Program-made: the position numbers and the translations under genes
Assembly: GCA_009711805.1 (NCBI GenBank)
Contig: VEMX01000014.1
Span: 1 to 64,000 of the forward strand
Origin: Balneolaceae bacterium
GTDB lineage: Bacteria > Bacteroidota > Rhodothermia > Balneolales > Balneolaceae
Reading direction: 5' to 3'
DNA: 64,000 nucleotides
Shown: positions 43,940 to 53,123 of the stretch, in pieces
Layout of the letters: the number at the start of each line of letters is the position of its first letter
Position numbering within the stretch: position 1 is the first letter of the stretch
The notes under the pieces: generated by a model
The model's database searches: none
The model's input: only the letters and a program-made list of their open reading frames with translations
What the model was told of the DNA's origin: nothing

Positions 43940-44448
43940 GTAGTGTGTACGGTATTTTTGAATTTTAGGGGAAACGCATTATCCTTTTTGGGGAAATAAT
44001 GGAGACCTCAGTTTTCTTGGGTTCTGCCCGGTTGAGAAGGGCATGCAGATGGGATACGGCAGAACACTATTCTTTTATTTGAGCGACCAAAATTACGGAA
44101 CTTTCATCTTTACTATGAGGTGTTTTAAAATTTTCTAAGTAAAGAAATTGTTAAGTCTGTTTGCATTTTTGAAAGTGCCGATGAAAGCGGTTTTCCAGAG
44201 AGATAGCCGAAGGAGAAATGCTGTTGTCAGGCTAAAAAAAGAAGGAAGACAAGACAGCTTAGCCAAAAATATCTGCTAAATGGATTATTGTTTATCAAAA
44301 ACTCGTGCGTGGATGTGCAAATAATTATATTGGCCTGCTAAAAACCTCAGAAAAAATGACGGACGATATAGTAATGGCATAAAGTTTGATTGGTATAACC
44401 GACAAACGAACAACTGTATCATTTAAGCATTTAAAAAAACCAAAAAAG
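43940..44448. other. Divergent intergenic region between SulP and FmdB-like genes
   Basis: No gene is seen. About 85 bp upstream of the SulP start lies a hairpin (44021-44065). The right half is AT-rich and probably contains promoters for both directions, but no clear TTTG/TAnnTTTG pair could be fixed. Confidence 0.5.
44021..44065 (-). promoter_or_regulatory. Inverted repeat in the SulP 5' leader
   Basis: GTTCTGCC (44021-44028) and GGCAGAAC (44058-44065) form a perfect 8-bp stem with a 29-nt loop, 82-126 bp upstream of the SulP start. It could be an operator or a leader RNA structure. It matches no riboswitch class I know. Confidence 0.4.
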
Positions 44449-44733
44449 ATGCCTACATACGAATACAAAAGAGAAGACGGAACAACTTTTGATGTAATAC
44501 AGAAAATGAGTGATGATCCGCTGAAGATCTGCCCGGAAACCGGCCAAAAGGTGAAGCGGGTGATATCCGGCGGCAGTGGAGTGGTGTATAAAGGAGAGGG
44601 TTGGTATGTAACCGATTATAAAGACCGGGGAAAGAAGCCGGCAGCGAAATCGGAGTCGTCTTCGAATGGTGCCCCAGGAGCAGCATCTGAAGTGAAGCCG
44701 GCGGCAGATCATAACTCAAAAACAGGTGCATAA
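44449..44733 (+). CDS. FmdB-like small protein with degenerate zinc ribbon
   Basis: The 94-residue protein starts at ATG 44449 (MPTYEYKREDG); an in-frame start at 44386 is rejected because MPTYEY is the family's usual beginning. In FmdB proteins CX2C pairs bind zinc; here the first pair is absent and only one Cys remains (KICPETGQKVKRVISGGSG). GVVYKGEGWYVTDYK is conserved, and a Ser/Ala/Lys-rich tail follows. Function of the family is unknown. Confidence 0.8.
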   Translation: MPTYEYKREDGTTFDVIQKMSDDPLKICPETGQKVKRVISGGSGVVYKGEGWYVTDYKDRGKKPAAKSESSSNGAPGAASEVKPAADHNSKTGA

Positions 44734-44854
44734 ACACAGCAAGGTGCTGAGGGGAATAATCACGGATGCCTCTTGGCCGGGAGCCTAAGGTATATTGAGT
44801 ATTCTTTGATCATTTGCTCTTGTTGATTATCGAATATTCCCCTTTCTTTAACCT

Positions 44855-45430
44855 ATGGAACAAACACACAGCCAGGCTTATAATGATGCTCTTGATCAGT
44901 TTGTCCTCCTGTGGGGAGAGATGGCCTCGGCATGGGGTATAAATAAGACTATGTCGCAAATCCATGCGCTGCTCTATGCAGAATCGAATCCGCTGGATAC
45001 GGATGCAATTATGAAGAAACTGAGTATCAGCCGGGGGAATGCAAATATGAACCTGCACCGGCTGCTCGACTGGGAACTCATTCATAAAGTGCAGTTTAAA
45101 GGTGATCGCAAGGACTATTATTCAGCAGAAACAGATGTCTGGAAAATTGTGTCTACCATTATAAGGGAGCGTCAGCAGCGCGAGATTGCTCCTATTCGGG
45201 AAAATTTGGATGAATGTTTACAAACACTGGAAGCCGGCGGACTGGATGATGAGGAGAGCAAGGAATTTAAAAAACGAATTGAAAACTACATGGAGTTCCT
45301 GGAAATGTTTGAGCGTTTTACGGATGCATTGTTGCCCTACATCAATAAGAAAAACCTGAAGTTTCTGAAGCAATTGGTGAAATTGGTAGAAGTTAAAGAA
45401 TCGCTAAAAGGAAAAGTTACGAGTGGCTAA
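44855..45430 (+). CDS. GbsR/MarR-type transcriptional regulator
   Basis: The 191-residue protein has a winged helix-turn-helix from about residue 25 to 90: SQIHALLYAESNPLDTDAI, then KLSISRGNANMNLHRLLDW and a wing ending in GDRKDYYSAE. A helical dimerization domain follows. GbsR-type repressors respond to choline or similar compounds in some bacteria; the ligand here is unknown. Its end overlaps the next gene (yraN) by 8 bp. Confidence 0.87.
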   Translation: MEQTHSQAYNDALDQFVLLWGEMASAWGINKTMSQIHALLYAESNPLDTDAIMKKLSISRGNANMNLHRLLDWELIHKVQFKGDRKDYYSAETDVWKIVSTIIRERQQREIAPIRENLDECLQTLEAGGLDDEESKEFKKRIENYMEFLEMFERFTDALLPYINKKNLKFLKQLVKLVEVKESLKGKVTSG

Positions 45431-45788
45431 AAAGTCGAAACGGGAGATTGGAAACGAAGGAGAAGACTTGGCCTGTGCCTACCTGGAAAGTAAGGGGTGG
45501 AGAATTCTGGAAAGAAATTATTTTTTTGAAAGAGCCGAGGTGGATATTGTAGCCTATGATGATACGGCTATTGTTTTTGTGGAAGTGAAGCTGCGGTCTT
45601 CTACTAAGTTTGGTCATCCGCAGGAATTTGTAACTGAAGCGAAAGTAGCCAATATATTTAAAGCTGCCGAAGCCTGGATGTATGAGCGAAAAATGGAGGG
45701 TTCACCTATGCGTTTCGATATTGTTGGTATTCTTCAGAAGGGGAATGAAGCCCCTGAGTTTAACCATATACAGGATGCGTTTCGGTAG
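45423..45788 (+). CDS. yraN: YraN-family (UPF0102) endonuclease-like protein
   Basis: The 121-residue protein starts with GTG at 45423 inside the previous gene. It has GNEGEDLACAYLESKGWRIL followed by RAEVDIVAYDDTAIVFVEVK, the PD-(D/E)XK-type nuclease core (Glu, Asp, Glu-x-Lys). It resembles Holliday-junction-resolvase-like folds, but its task in the cell is not settled. Overlap with the regulator suggests translational coupling. Confidence 0.9.
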   Translation: MAKKSKREIGNEGEDLACAYLESKGWRILERNYFFERAEVDIVAYDDTAIVFVEVKLRSSTKFGHPQEFVTEAKVANIFKAAEAWMYERKMEGSPMRFDIVGILQKGNEAPEFNHIQDAFR

Positions 45789-46487
45789 AATGAGTGAGAA
45801 GTGAAAAGGAAAAAATGAAAAGTTTTCCGAGCTTTAACTCAAATTACCGACCCTACGGCGAATAAGACCCCGACTTTTGCCTGGGATGACTTCTGGTTGT
45901 TACTTTGGGAGAATTCCTATTTTTAACCCAAGCTTTAGTTGCCACTCAGGATAAGTCCTCTTCCGGGTATTCGGGAAGGGAGGTGGCTTAGCCCGGATTA
46001 TTCACCAAGAAATTTAATCGTACGCAAGGCGAAGTGGAAATGGGAACGGAAGGGTACTGTGGTACCCTGAGTACCCCAATTTTCACTTGAACGCAGCGTA
46101 CGGGGAAATTTTGCCGTCTAATCCGTACCTCAAAATTGGGCTATTACATAAAGCAATTCAACGGTAATATATTCAAGTATATAGATTGCCATTTTGCATC
46201 CATTCGTGAATAATTCGGGTTAGTACACCGATTGTGCTGAGATGGTGGGTGTTGTGAGGGGTGGTTATCAGAGAATTAGTAATTGAGTGCAAAAGACATA
46301 TTTAGCATCCTGTCAACCTCCCCTCAATTCCGCCCGGTAACAGCCGATTGGAAGGTCTCCCTTCGAAGAAAGAATTAGGTGGATTACTTCCGTGTAGGCA
46401 CCGTCTCATATTCTTCAACCATTCCCACTAAGAAGGGAGCCTAATTCTGTGTGAACGCTCATTATTGATTTATTGGTAATATTCCTT
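45789..46487. other. Gene-free region containing a MITE
   Basis: No gene is seen. The centre (45992-46219) is an intact 228-bp MITE. Left of it lies a GTGAGAAGTGAAAAGGAAAA stretch like that near 40115. Right of it is about 260 bp without recognisable structure. Confidence 0.7.
45992..46219. mobile_element. 228-bp MITE with terminal inverted repeats and TTAG target duplication (copy 1)
   Basis: The left end CCCGGATTATTCACCAAG and the right end (CATTCGTGAATAATTCGGG, read inverted) form imperfect terminal inverted repeats. TTAG flanks both sides (45988-45991 and 46220-46223), a 4-bp target duplication. The element is colinear with 53380-53607 and differs at only four positions. It is too short to code a transposase, so it must be moved by an enzyme elsewhere. 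The TTAR-type target resembles that of IS1380-like elements, a tentative link. Confidence 0.88.
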
Positions 46488-46982
46488 TTACCGGTTTTCA
46501 TACTTCTTTTCTAAAGCATCTGCTACGTTTTTGGGCACAAAGGAGGTAAGATCTCCTCCCCAGTAAGCAATTTCTTTTACCAACGAAGCTGAGATAAAAG
46601 TGAATTCTTCATCCGGCATCAGAAATACAGTATCAACATCAGGAGCCAGCCGTTTGTTGGTCAGGGCCATACGGAATTCATATTCGAAATCAGAGATTTG
46701 CCGAACCCCCCGAATTAAGGTGTTAGCCTGGACTTTTTCGGCATGATTTACCAATAAGCCGGTAAACTGATGTACTTCTACTTTTTGGCTCCATTCCTTG
46801 TCAGCAATACAATCATGAATAAGTTGCACACGCTCATCCCCAGAAAAAACGGCACTCTTTTCTTTATTTACGGCTACCGTTACTATGATATGGTCGAACA
46901 GTTTTGTTGCTCGTTCCAGGATGTCGAGGTGGCCGAATGTCATGGGATCAAAGGATCCCGGATATAGTGCGATGGTTTTCAT
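46488..46982 (-). CDS. coaD: Phosphopantetheine adenylyltransferase
   Basis: The 164-residue protein has the nucleotidyltransferase motif YPGSFDPMTFGHLDILERA at the start, TLIRGVRQISDFEYE in the middle and the ISASLVKEIAYWGGD motif at the end. It makes dephospho-CoA. It lies 12 bp after rsmD, a pairing common in many bacteria. Confidence 0.96.
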   Translation of the reverse strand: MKTIALYPGSFDPMTFGHLDILERATKLFDHIIVTVAVNKEKSAVFSGDERVQLIHDCIADKEWSQKVEVHQFTGLLVNHAEKVQANTLIRGVRQISDFEYEFRMALTNKRLAPDVDTVFLMPDEEFTFISASLVKEIAYWGGDLTSFVPKNVADALEKKYENR

Positions 46983-46994
46983 AAGTGGACCATT

Positions 46995-47558
46995 TTAGGA
47001 GTCAGTGTCAGAATCTACCGGATGTTTTTGAAATATGCTTACATAGGTGCGGCCGTAGCGCTTGGTAAAGAAACAGTTTGGGTGGTCATCAAAATCATGA
47101 CGGATATCGTGCTCAAAGATGAACCAGCCACTGTCGGCTAACCATCCCTCATTGAGTACTTTGTCTATCAATTCGTCTACCTGGGGATATTGATAAGGAG
47201 GATCACAAAATATAAAATGATGAGGGATCGGCATACCGTCCAGGTACTGTAATACATCGGTACATACCGTTCGTACCTGATGGTCAATTCCCAGACGTTC
47301 CGCATTTTTATCGATCTGTTTTATATTGGTTGGGTTCTTATCAACTGCAATAAGATGTTTGCTGCCGCGTGATATGGCCTCAATACCCAGGTTCCCCGAT
47401 CCGGCAAATAAATCAAGAACCATACTCCCGTCCATATAAAGGCGAGCTTCTATTACATTAAAGATACTTTCCTTTGTACGGTCGGTGGTGGGGCGTACCT
47501 GTTGCCCTTTCGTTGTTCTAACCTGACGGCCTTTCAATTTTCCGGTAATAATCCGCAT
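46995..47558 (-). CDS. rsmD: 16S rRNA (guanine966-N2)-methyltransferase
   Basis: The 187-residue protein starts MRIITGKLKGRQVRTTKG. It has the SAM-binding motif VLDLFAGSGNLGIEAISRGS and the catalytic FCDPPYQYPQV near residue 116. RsmD methylates G966 of 16S rRNA. It is followed by coaD and preceded by a DUF3822 gene 85 bp away. Confidence 0.95.
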   Translation of the reverse strand: MRIITGKLKGRQVRTTKGQQVRPTTDRTKESIFNVIEARLYMDGSMVLDLFAGSGNLGIEAISRGSKHLIAVDKNPTNIKQIDKNAERLGIDHQVRTVCTDVLQYLDGMPIPHHFIFCDPPYQYPQVDELIDKVLNEGWLADSGWFIFEHDIRHDFDDHPNCFFTKRYGRTYVSIFQKHPVDSDTDS

Positions 47559-47643
47559 TCAGCAATAATGAATATTAAATTATACTTGTTAGATGAGCAC
47601 TAATTTAACATTTATAATGCAAGATGCAGAACTCATATAGGGA

Positions 47644-48507
47644 CTAAAAATCCAGGCTCAACAAAATGGCTGGGAAGGCTGCTGCAAGATCAAAACCATA
47701 GGTTTCTTCCTTGGCCTCAACTCCTATGCTTTCCAGGGTGCTTAACTTTGTAATATCAGCTGAATCGTCCCAGAAGCCTTGTAATGCTTTTTCAACATCG
47801 TGGGTATGATGACCAAACATATAAATCGTTTCGTGGATACCACTTAGCCAGCTGGAGTGTCGCTTCTGTTGTAACCAGTGATAGGGGAGGTCTTCAGACT
47901 GGTCGAAGGAGATATAGGTGGCTGCCCGGAATTTTCCCAATACGAAAGAAGTAACCGAAATCAGGTTTTTGTGGCAGCCAATCATCATAAATGAACCTCC
48001 GGGTTTAGCAAAGGCTGACCATTTTTGAGCCATTTCAAAATCACTGCTAAACTCTGTAGTTGCCACCTGGGTAGTAAGTTTATCAAAACCTTCCATCAGG
48101 TTACGCCGGCGCACACACAGAAATTTGTATTCGCCTTTGCTCAGGCTATGCCAGGTGGGTTCTATAGTTTCCCGCTCAATGCCTTTCATCAGGATGCCAA
48201 GGTGGTCTTCCCGTTCGTCGGCATTGTCATATACAATTTTAGGAAAAACGGTCCAGCATTCGTGGGAGGGATGTGTTAGTGCCCGAACAGATTTAATCTG
48301 GTGATTGGTTCTGAAACGTTCAAATGTAGATTGGATGTGAGGAAAATGTTCTTCGCTTTGCTGAGTTATGGCTTCAATTACATTAAAATTAAAGTCAAAA
48401 GAACCGATACGAAAAAGGTGTTTATCTTTTTCGGGATCGTTGATCGAATAGAACAGTCGATCCGAAAAAAAACAAACACCTAAGTTAGCAGAAGAAGCTT
48501 CATTCAT
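47644..48507 (-). CDS. DUF3822 family protein
   Basis: The 287-residue protein resembles the DUF3822 family of Bacteroidota, which has an actin/ASKHA-like fold by structure. It starts LGVCFFSDRLFYSIND and has the second lobe around FMMIGCHKNLISVTSFV. Its gene usually lies beside rsmD and coaD, as here. Function is unknown. It overlaps the upstream gene by 1 bp. Confidence 0.8.
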   Translation of the reverse strand: MNEASSANLGVCFFSDRLFYSINDPEKDKHLFRIGSFDFNFNVIEAITQQSEEHFPHIQSTFERFRTNHQIKSVRALTHPSHECWTVFPKIVYDNADEREDHLGILMKGIERETIEPTWHSLSKGEYKFLCVRRRNLMEGFDKLTTQVATTEFSSDFEMAQKWSAFAKPGGSFMMIGCHKNLISVTSFVLGKFRAATYISFDQSEDLPYHWLQQKRHSSWLSGIHETIYMFGHHTHDVEKALQGFWDDSADITKLSTLESIGVEAKEETYGFDLAAAFPAILLSLDF

Positions 48508-48983
48508 TAATTCCAGTTCGGAGCATTTCTCATGGTTGTACGCTCAAGATGACCTATTGCATCTTCCGTGTCAGGATCTTCAAGGAGGTAAAGCTGAGGT
48601 CGTAGCGTATCATTTAAAGTGTAAATAAACTTATTGTGTGGAGGGCGGGGAGAGTAAATGATGGAATCGGGATTGAATCCATTATCAAAGCCATATCCCA
48701 AGAGAGAATCTCCCATCGCCATCATCAGAGAGTCTGTTTTTAAAAATTGAACGAGGGTATCAAGTCCACCTTGAGTGGGAGGAAATGAATCTGTGCGGGT
48801 TTCAAACTGAATAAGAGCATCTTTAACACTCATCATTCGGTTATGAACTCTTTCTGTCATTTGCTGTCTTTTTACGACAGTTTGGTACGGAGTTACCAGG
48901 GAGTCGTATAGCCAATAGGTAAGCCCTATTATAATAACTCCAAGTACAACGGTTAAAATCTTGTTTCGTTTTTCAATATTCAT
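48507..48983 (-). CDS. Single-span hypothetical protein, 158 aa
   Basis: One N-terminal membrane helix (about residues 8-28) precedes a soluble domain. SFPPTQGGLDTLVQFLKTDS recalls the core of type II secretion pseudopilins (YPTTEQGLEAL), but the rest does not, so only a loose link is claimed. It overlaps the DUF3822 gene by 1 bp and belongs to the same leftward operon. Confidence 0.72.
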   Translation of the reverse strand: MNIEKRNKILTVVLGVIIIGLTYWLYDSLVTPYQTVVKRQQMTERVHNRMMSVKDALIQFETRTDSFPPTQGGLDTLVQFLKTDSLMMAMGDSLLGYGFDNGFNPDSIIYSPRPPHNKFIYTLNDTLRPQLYLLEDPDTEDAIGHLERTTMRNAPNWN

Positions 48984-49167
48984 GCTAAAAAACAGATCGT
49001 TTAAAAGTTATGGTCAATTCCCTAAAAATTTGAAAAAGAAAATACATGCACACCCATAGATATGCAACTTTGAGGAGGAATGTAATTGTAAGAATACATA
49101 AATAGTTGGATCATTGTATTTTGCGGGCCATAAATTTCAATCAATATCATCTTAAAAAACCGTCGTA

Positions 49168-50490
49168 TTGAATCGTAAGATCCTTAAACTTGCAATCCCA
49201 AACATTGTAAGTAACCTCTCGGTACCCCTTTTAGGGGCCATTGACACAGCTGTCGTTGGTCACCTCGAGCATGTATACTATCTCGGAGCTATTGCAGTAG
49301 GAAGCATCATTTTTGATTTTATTTTTTGGGGATTTGGATTTCTCAGGATGGGGACAACCGGTTTGGTAGCCCAGGCTTATGGTGCTGGAAACAAGCGCCA
49401 AACGAGAGTGATTTTACTCAGAGTGCTTATTGTAGCCGTAGCCAGCAGTTTGCTTATACTACTACTGCAATATCCTTTAATCGAATTTTCCCTGTTTATT
49501 GTAAATGCAACTCCTGAGGTTGAGGAGTATACCCGCCTGTATTTTTATATCCGCATATTTGCTGCACCGGCTACACTTACCTTGTATGCGATTAATGGAT
49601 GGTTCCTGGGAATGCAGAACTCAACCTATCCTATGATAGTGACCATTGTGTTGAATGTACTTAATATCATTCTAAACCTTGTTTTTGTATTTCAGTTTGG
49701 TATGAATGTAGATGGGGTAGCTGCAGGCAGTTTAGTAGCCAGTTATCTGGGGCTGGTGTTGGCAATGTTCTTGTTTTGGAGAAAGTACGGACCATTGGAA
49801 TTGGATATTAAAATACCTGAGCTGTTAGAAGCTGAGGAACTTAAAAAGTTCTTTACCGTTAACCGCGACATTGTAATCCGTACGCTGTGCCTCATTTTCT
49901 GCTATGCTTTTTTTACCGCAAAATCTGCTGCAATGGGAAATGTAGCGCTTGCCGCCAACACCATTTTACTGCAAATGTGGTACATCAGCTCCTATGGAGT
50001 AGACGGTTTTGCCTATGCCGCCGAGAGTTTGGTGGGGCGTTTTACCGGAGCTAAAGACGAACAAATGTTAAGAAAAGCCATTAAAGCATGTATGTTGTGG
50101 GGCATAGGCCTGGGGTTAATAGCCACACTTGCGTACTGGGCCTTCGACCGGGAGATTATTGCTTTATTTACAAACAAGGAAAATGTGATCACTATGGCCA
50201 TGAGTGTTGTTGTGTGGTTGATTATAGCCCCATTGGTAAATTCCATATGTTTTATTTGGGATGGGGTTTATATTGGAGCAACAGCTACAGCCGCTATGCG
50301 GAATTCCATGCTGATAGCCACGGTTCTGTTTTATATACCGGTCTATTTTATAACGGAACCGTATATTGGTATTCATGCGTTATGGCTGGCTATGACCAGT
50401 TTTATGATAATTCGGGGAGTTACGCTAAGTATTTATGCTCCCGCTAAAATTTTTAAAACAACACTGGGGCTATCGGGATGGAAAGCCTGA
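49168..50490 (+). CDS. MATE-family efflux transporter
   Basis: The 440-residue protein has twelve membrane helices in two six-helix halves. It opens with LKLAIPNIVSNLSVPLLGAI and DTAVVGHLEHVYYLGAIAVG, the typical first-helix motif of DinF-type MATE proteins. These pumps exchange Na+ or H+ for drugs or metabolites. The start is TTG at 49168. Its end overlaps the YihY-type gene by 13 bp. Confidence 0.92.
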   Translation: MNRKILKLAIPNIVSNLSVPLLGAIDTAVVGHLEHVYYLGAIAVGSIIFDFIFWGFGFLRMGTTGLVAQAYGAGNKRQTRVILLRVLIVAVASSLLILLLQYPLIEFSLFIVNATPEVEEYTRLYFYIRIFAAPATLTLYAINGWFLGMQNSTYPMIVTIVLNVLNIILNLVFVFQFGMNVDGVAAGSLVASYLGLVLAMFLFWRKYGPLELDIKIPELLEAEELKKFFTVNRDIVIRTLCLIFCYAFFTAKSAAMGNVALAANTILLQMWYISSYGVDGFAYAAESLVGRFTGAKDEQMLRKAIKACMLWGIGLGLIATLAYWAFDREIIALFTNKENVITMAMSVVVWLIIAPLVNSICFIWDGVYIGATATAAMRNSMLIATVLFYIPVYFITEPYIGIHALWLAMTSFMIIRGVTLSIYAPAKIFKTTLGLSGWKA

Positions 50491-51380
50491 AGAACATTGG
50501 ATTAATCTTAAGATCATCCCTGTCTTCCTTTTCCAGGGACAACTGTTTGCAATATAGTGCGGCTGTTTCTTTCTATGCTCTTTTTTCGCTGGCCCCCACA
50601 ATATTTATTGCAGTTCATATTGCAGGTATTGTTATTTCAGATGAGGCTGTTGTTGCCGGGGTGAACAGAGCTTTTACCAGTTATTTTGGCCCTGAAAGTT
50701 CTGAAGGTTTGATGTTGTTATTAGGTAACATTCACAGCAAAACGCAGAATATTTTTTCGTTGGTAGCCAGTATTCTTGTATTGCTGTTTTCATCAACCAA
50801 TTTGTTTATTCAACTTAAAGGAACATTCAACAAGATATTTAATGTGCGGTTACGCAAGGGGTATGGTTTCACAAAAAAGATGATCGACCGGCTGACTGCT
50901 CTGAGTATCATCGGTATTATGGCCCTGGCTTTAATAATATCCTTGTTTTTAGATTCTATGATAATTTCTTTTTCAGAATTTTTGAGCAATCAGTTTACTT
51001 TTTTTCCGGTGTTGACCGTTTCCATTGCAGGAAACTTGTTTGTGTTTTTGATTGTTTTTCTTGCGGTATTGCTGCTTTATTCTCTGCTCCCGGATATTAA
51101 AACAGCATGGCCTCCGGTACTAAAAGGGAGCCTGGTTACCGCCTTGTTATTAATAAAGGGGAAAATACTTATTGGGTGGATCATCAGCATGAATTCTGTT
51201 ACTGAGCTGAATGGCGCTTCCGGTTCCGTAATTGTGCTGATGTTGTGGATCTATTATTCCAGCGCCATCTTGTTTTTTGGTGTTGAATTGGTGAAAACCC
51301 AGTTAAAAGCTTTGGCTAAAGGTATAACTCCAAATAAATATGCAATAGCAATCCGGCATATTCGGGTTGATGAAAATTAA
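50478..51380 (+). CDS. YihY/BrkB-family membrane protein
   Basis: The 300-residue protein has about six membrane helices. NCLQYSAAVSFYALFSLAPT is the N-terminal family signature, and NGASGSVIVLMLWIYYSSAI with FFGVELVKTQ is the C-terminal one. The family was once called ribonuclease BN by mistake; true function is unknown. It starts within the MATE gene end. Confidence 0.9.
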   Translation: MESLKNIGLILRSSLSSFSRDNCLQYSAAVSFYALFSLAPTIFIAVHIAGIVISDEAVVAGVNRAFTSYFGPESSEGLMLLLGNIHSKTQNIFSLVASILVLLFSSTNLFIQLKGTFNKIFNVRLRKGYGFTKKMIDRLTALSIIGIMALALIISLFLDSMIISFSEFLSNQFTFFPVLTVSIAGNLFVFLIVFLAVLLLYSLLPDIKTAWPPVLKGSLVTALLLIKGKILIGWIISMNSVTELNGASGSVIVLMLWIYYSSAILFFGVELVKTQLKALAKGITPNKYAIAIRHIRVDEN

Positions 51381-51400
51381 TTCCAAAATCAAAAAAAAAT

Positions 51401-51916
51401 ATGAAACAGATATTGTTACTTCGACATGCTAAATCCAGTTGGGCTGATGACTCCCTGGATGATTTTGACCGCCCTCTGGCTAAACGGGGTATAAAAGATG
51501 CTCCCCGGATGGGACGTTTTATCAGAGAGTCAAGCTATAAACCAGCTGTGATTGTCTCATCACCGGCCGCACGAGCCCGGCAAACAACGGAACTGCTGGT
51601 TGAAGGAGCTCAGATGGATCAGGAAGTAATCAGCTGGCAGAAAGATCTTTATTTCGGCTCTGTTCAGGATTACCTGAATACCGTAACCGGGATGACTGAT
51701 GACTGTGAGAGAATTATGTTGGTAGGTCATAATCCTTTGATGGAGTCATTCTCAGGTATATTGGCCGGCGCCCGTGAACAGGTAGCCCTGCGTATGCCTA
51801 CAGCCGCTTTAGTTTGCCTGGAAAGTTTTGCCAACAACTGGGGCGATATCAATGCAGGTACCTGCCAGATTAAGTGGATGATGATCCCCAAGGTGCTTAA
51901 AAAAATTATGGACTGA
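51401..51916 (+). CDS. sixA: SixA-type phosphohistidine phosphatase
   Basis: The 171-residue histidine-phosphatase-superfamily protein has the RHG-type motif as LLLRHAKSSWADD with His9. FDRPLAKRGIKDAPRMGRF, VIVSSPAARARQT and LVGHNPLMESF follow with the second His. SixA removes phosphate from histidine in phosphorelay or phosphotransferase proteins. It is the last gene of the MATE-YihY-SixA group, 20 bp after YihY. Confidence 0.9.
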   Translation: MKQILLLRHAKSSWADDSLDDFDRPLAKRGIKDAPRMGRFIRESSYKPAVIVSSPAARARQTTELLVEGAQMDQEVISWQKDLYFGSVQDYLNTVTGMTDDCERIMLVGHNPLMESFSGILAGAREQVALRMPTAALVCLESFANNWGDINAGTCQIKWMMIPKVLKKIMD

Positions 51917-52023
51917 TAAAGTTTTGGTGCAAACCTTCAAAAACTCTGCTATACAATCTTAAAAATTGTCAGTGAAGTTATTATATTAAGCCAGATTAAA
52001 TTCAACCCATTTAAAAAGACCAG

Positions 52024-52374
52024 ATGCAATATCAACAGAATTTCTTTTACCTCTGCAAAACCCCTTTAAGTGCCGAAGGCCCAGAGCATGTTGAAATCGT
52101 AACCCGAGCCGAAGACAGTGAAGATTTTCCAAGGGTATTTCGTGAATACGAAGAACTCCGGTCTCATGCCTTTAATGAAGACAAGATTTACAGCATTGTA
52201 CGGGCTGACGATATTTACGATCTGATTCGTACGAATACGAAAGAATCAGCTAAGGAAAAAGCCTACGAACAGGCAGAATCAGAGATCATCACCAACCTGC
52301 AACATCGCGTGATGGAAGAAGATGACGCCAATGCCAAAGGCATTCTTAAAGAGGTATATGAGATAGAAAGCTAA
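52024..52374 (+). CDS. Hypothetical protein, 116 aa
   Basis: The acidic soluble protein (MQYQQNFFYLCKTPLS) has a helical second half (about 65-116). No family is recognised. It has its own terminator just after the stop, so it is expressed from a separate short transcript or the end of the sixA one. Confidence 0.72.
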   Translation: MQYQQNFFYLCKTPLSAEGPEHVEIVTRAEDSEDFPRVFREYEELRSHAFNEDKIYSIVRADDIYDLIRTNTKESAKEKAYEQAESEIITNLQHRVMEEDDANAKGILKEVYEIES

Positions 52375-52395
52375 TTGGCAGAACATACCAGTTTC

Positions 52396-52432
52396 AAAAA
52401 GCCCCATATGATTTCGTATGGGGCTTTTTTTT
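52396..52432 (+). terminator. Terminator after the 116-aa gene
   Basis: AAAAAGCCCCATA (52396-52408) pairs with TATGGGGCTTTTT (52417-52429) around an 8-nt loop, with T continuing to 52432. Confidence 0.92.
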
Positions 52433-52500
52433 AACACTATTGTAGAATTAGATACTTGTAAATAAAACCCCGTTTACCGGTTAGAAGTACCATTTAGAGA

Positions 52501-52587
52501 ACCTACGAGCGTCCGCAGGTCCTCGTAGCGTTCGGCTTTCCAGCGAGAATCCCGTAACGCTCGCAGGACTTGCGGACGCTGCGAGGT
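52501..52587. repeat. GC-rich imperfect inverted repeat (32-bp arms)
   Basis: Arms 52501-52532 and 52556-52587 match at 25 of 32 positions, with CGTCCGCA and GTCCT blocks fully conserved, around a 23-nt loop. No T-run follows, so it is not an ordinary terminator. It could be a mobile REP-type hairpin or the end of a lost element. Confidence 0.7.
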
Positions 52588-52770
52588 TACTCCCTTTCAA
52601 TACTGTTTTAAGCTAATCTCCAACCGGTAAACGCGTAAATAAAACTAAAATTTGGGGTCTGTTTATTCAAAGAATTCCCCAATGGCTCTGCCTCGGTGTA
52701 GTTCATTCCTGCAAGTCCCAGCTGGGATGCTACACATAGAATAATAGAAGAATTGTGGAATAAAGCCTTC

Positions 52771-52970
52771 GTTGGTTTGTGCCATCCCCGGCCCAGACCA
52801 GATATCTTCCGAAGTGGTTTTGGATGTTGAATCAGGGAGATCCCGCATCTTCGCCTTCGCTGCGTGCGGGATGACTGCCCTTTTTGTTTAAATTTAACCA
52901 ACAAGTCATCGCGGGCCCAGACCCGCGATCTCCCTGGTTGGGGGAATGTGGGTAAACAAGGCGGCAATAC
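52771..52970. repeat. 200-bp dispersed REP-like repeat (copy 2; partner at 23691)
   Basis: It aligns gap-free with 23691-23890 and has the same two hairpin arms. Differences are scattered single bases (for example GGGCCCAGACCCGCG versus GGGCTCAGTCCCGCG). Confidence 0.88.
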
Positions 52971-53097
52971 CACATCGACGCGGCGATCTCACAAAATATG
53001 CCTGGGATATACACCAACACTGATCCCATCCATTGCCATGAACCGGGAAACTGCCGTGTACTCTCACCTCACCTTGCCGAAGGCACCCCTTATGGGG

Positions 53098-53123
53098 AAA
53101 TCCTCTCCTGGAGGAGAGGATTT
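53098..53123. repeat. Perfect 26-bp palindrome
   Basis: AAATCCTCTCCT and AGGAGAGGATTT are exact complements with GG between. Similar but imperfect AAATCCTCTCCTT hairpins occur in the two DUF559-flanking repeats (near 34411 and 35020). Confidence 0.8.
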
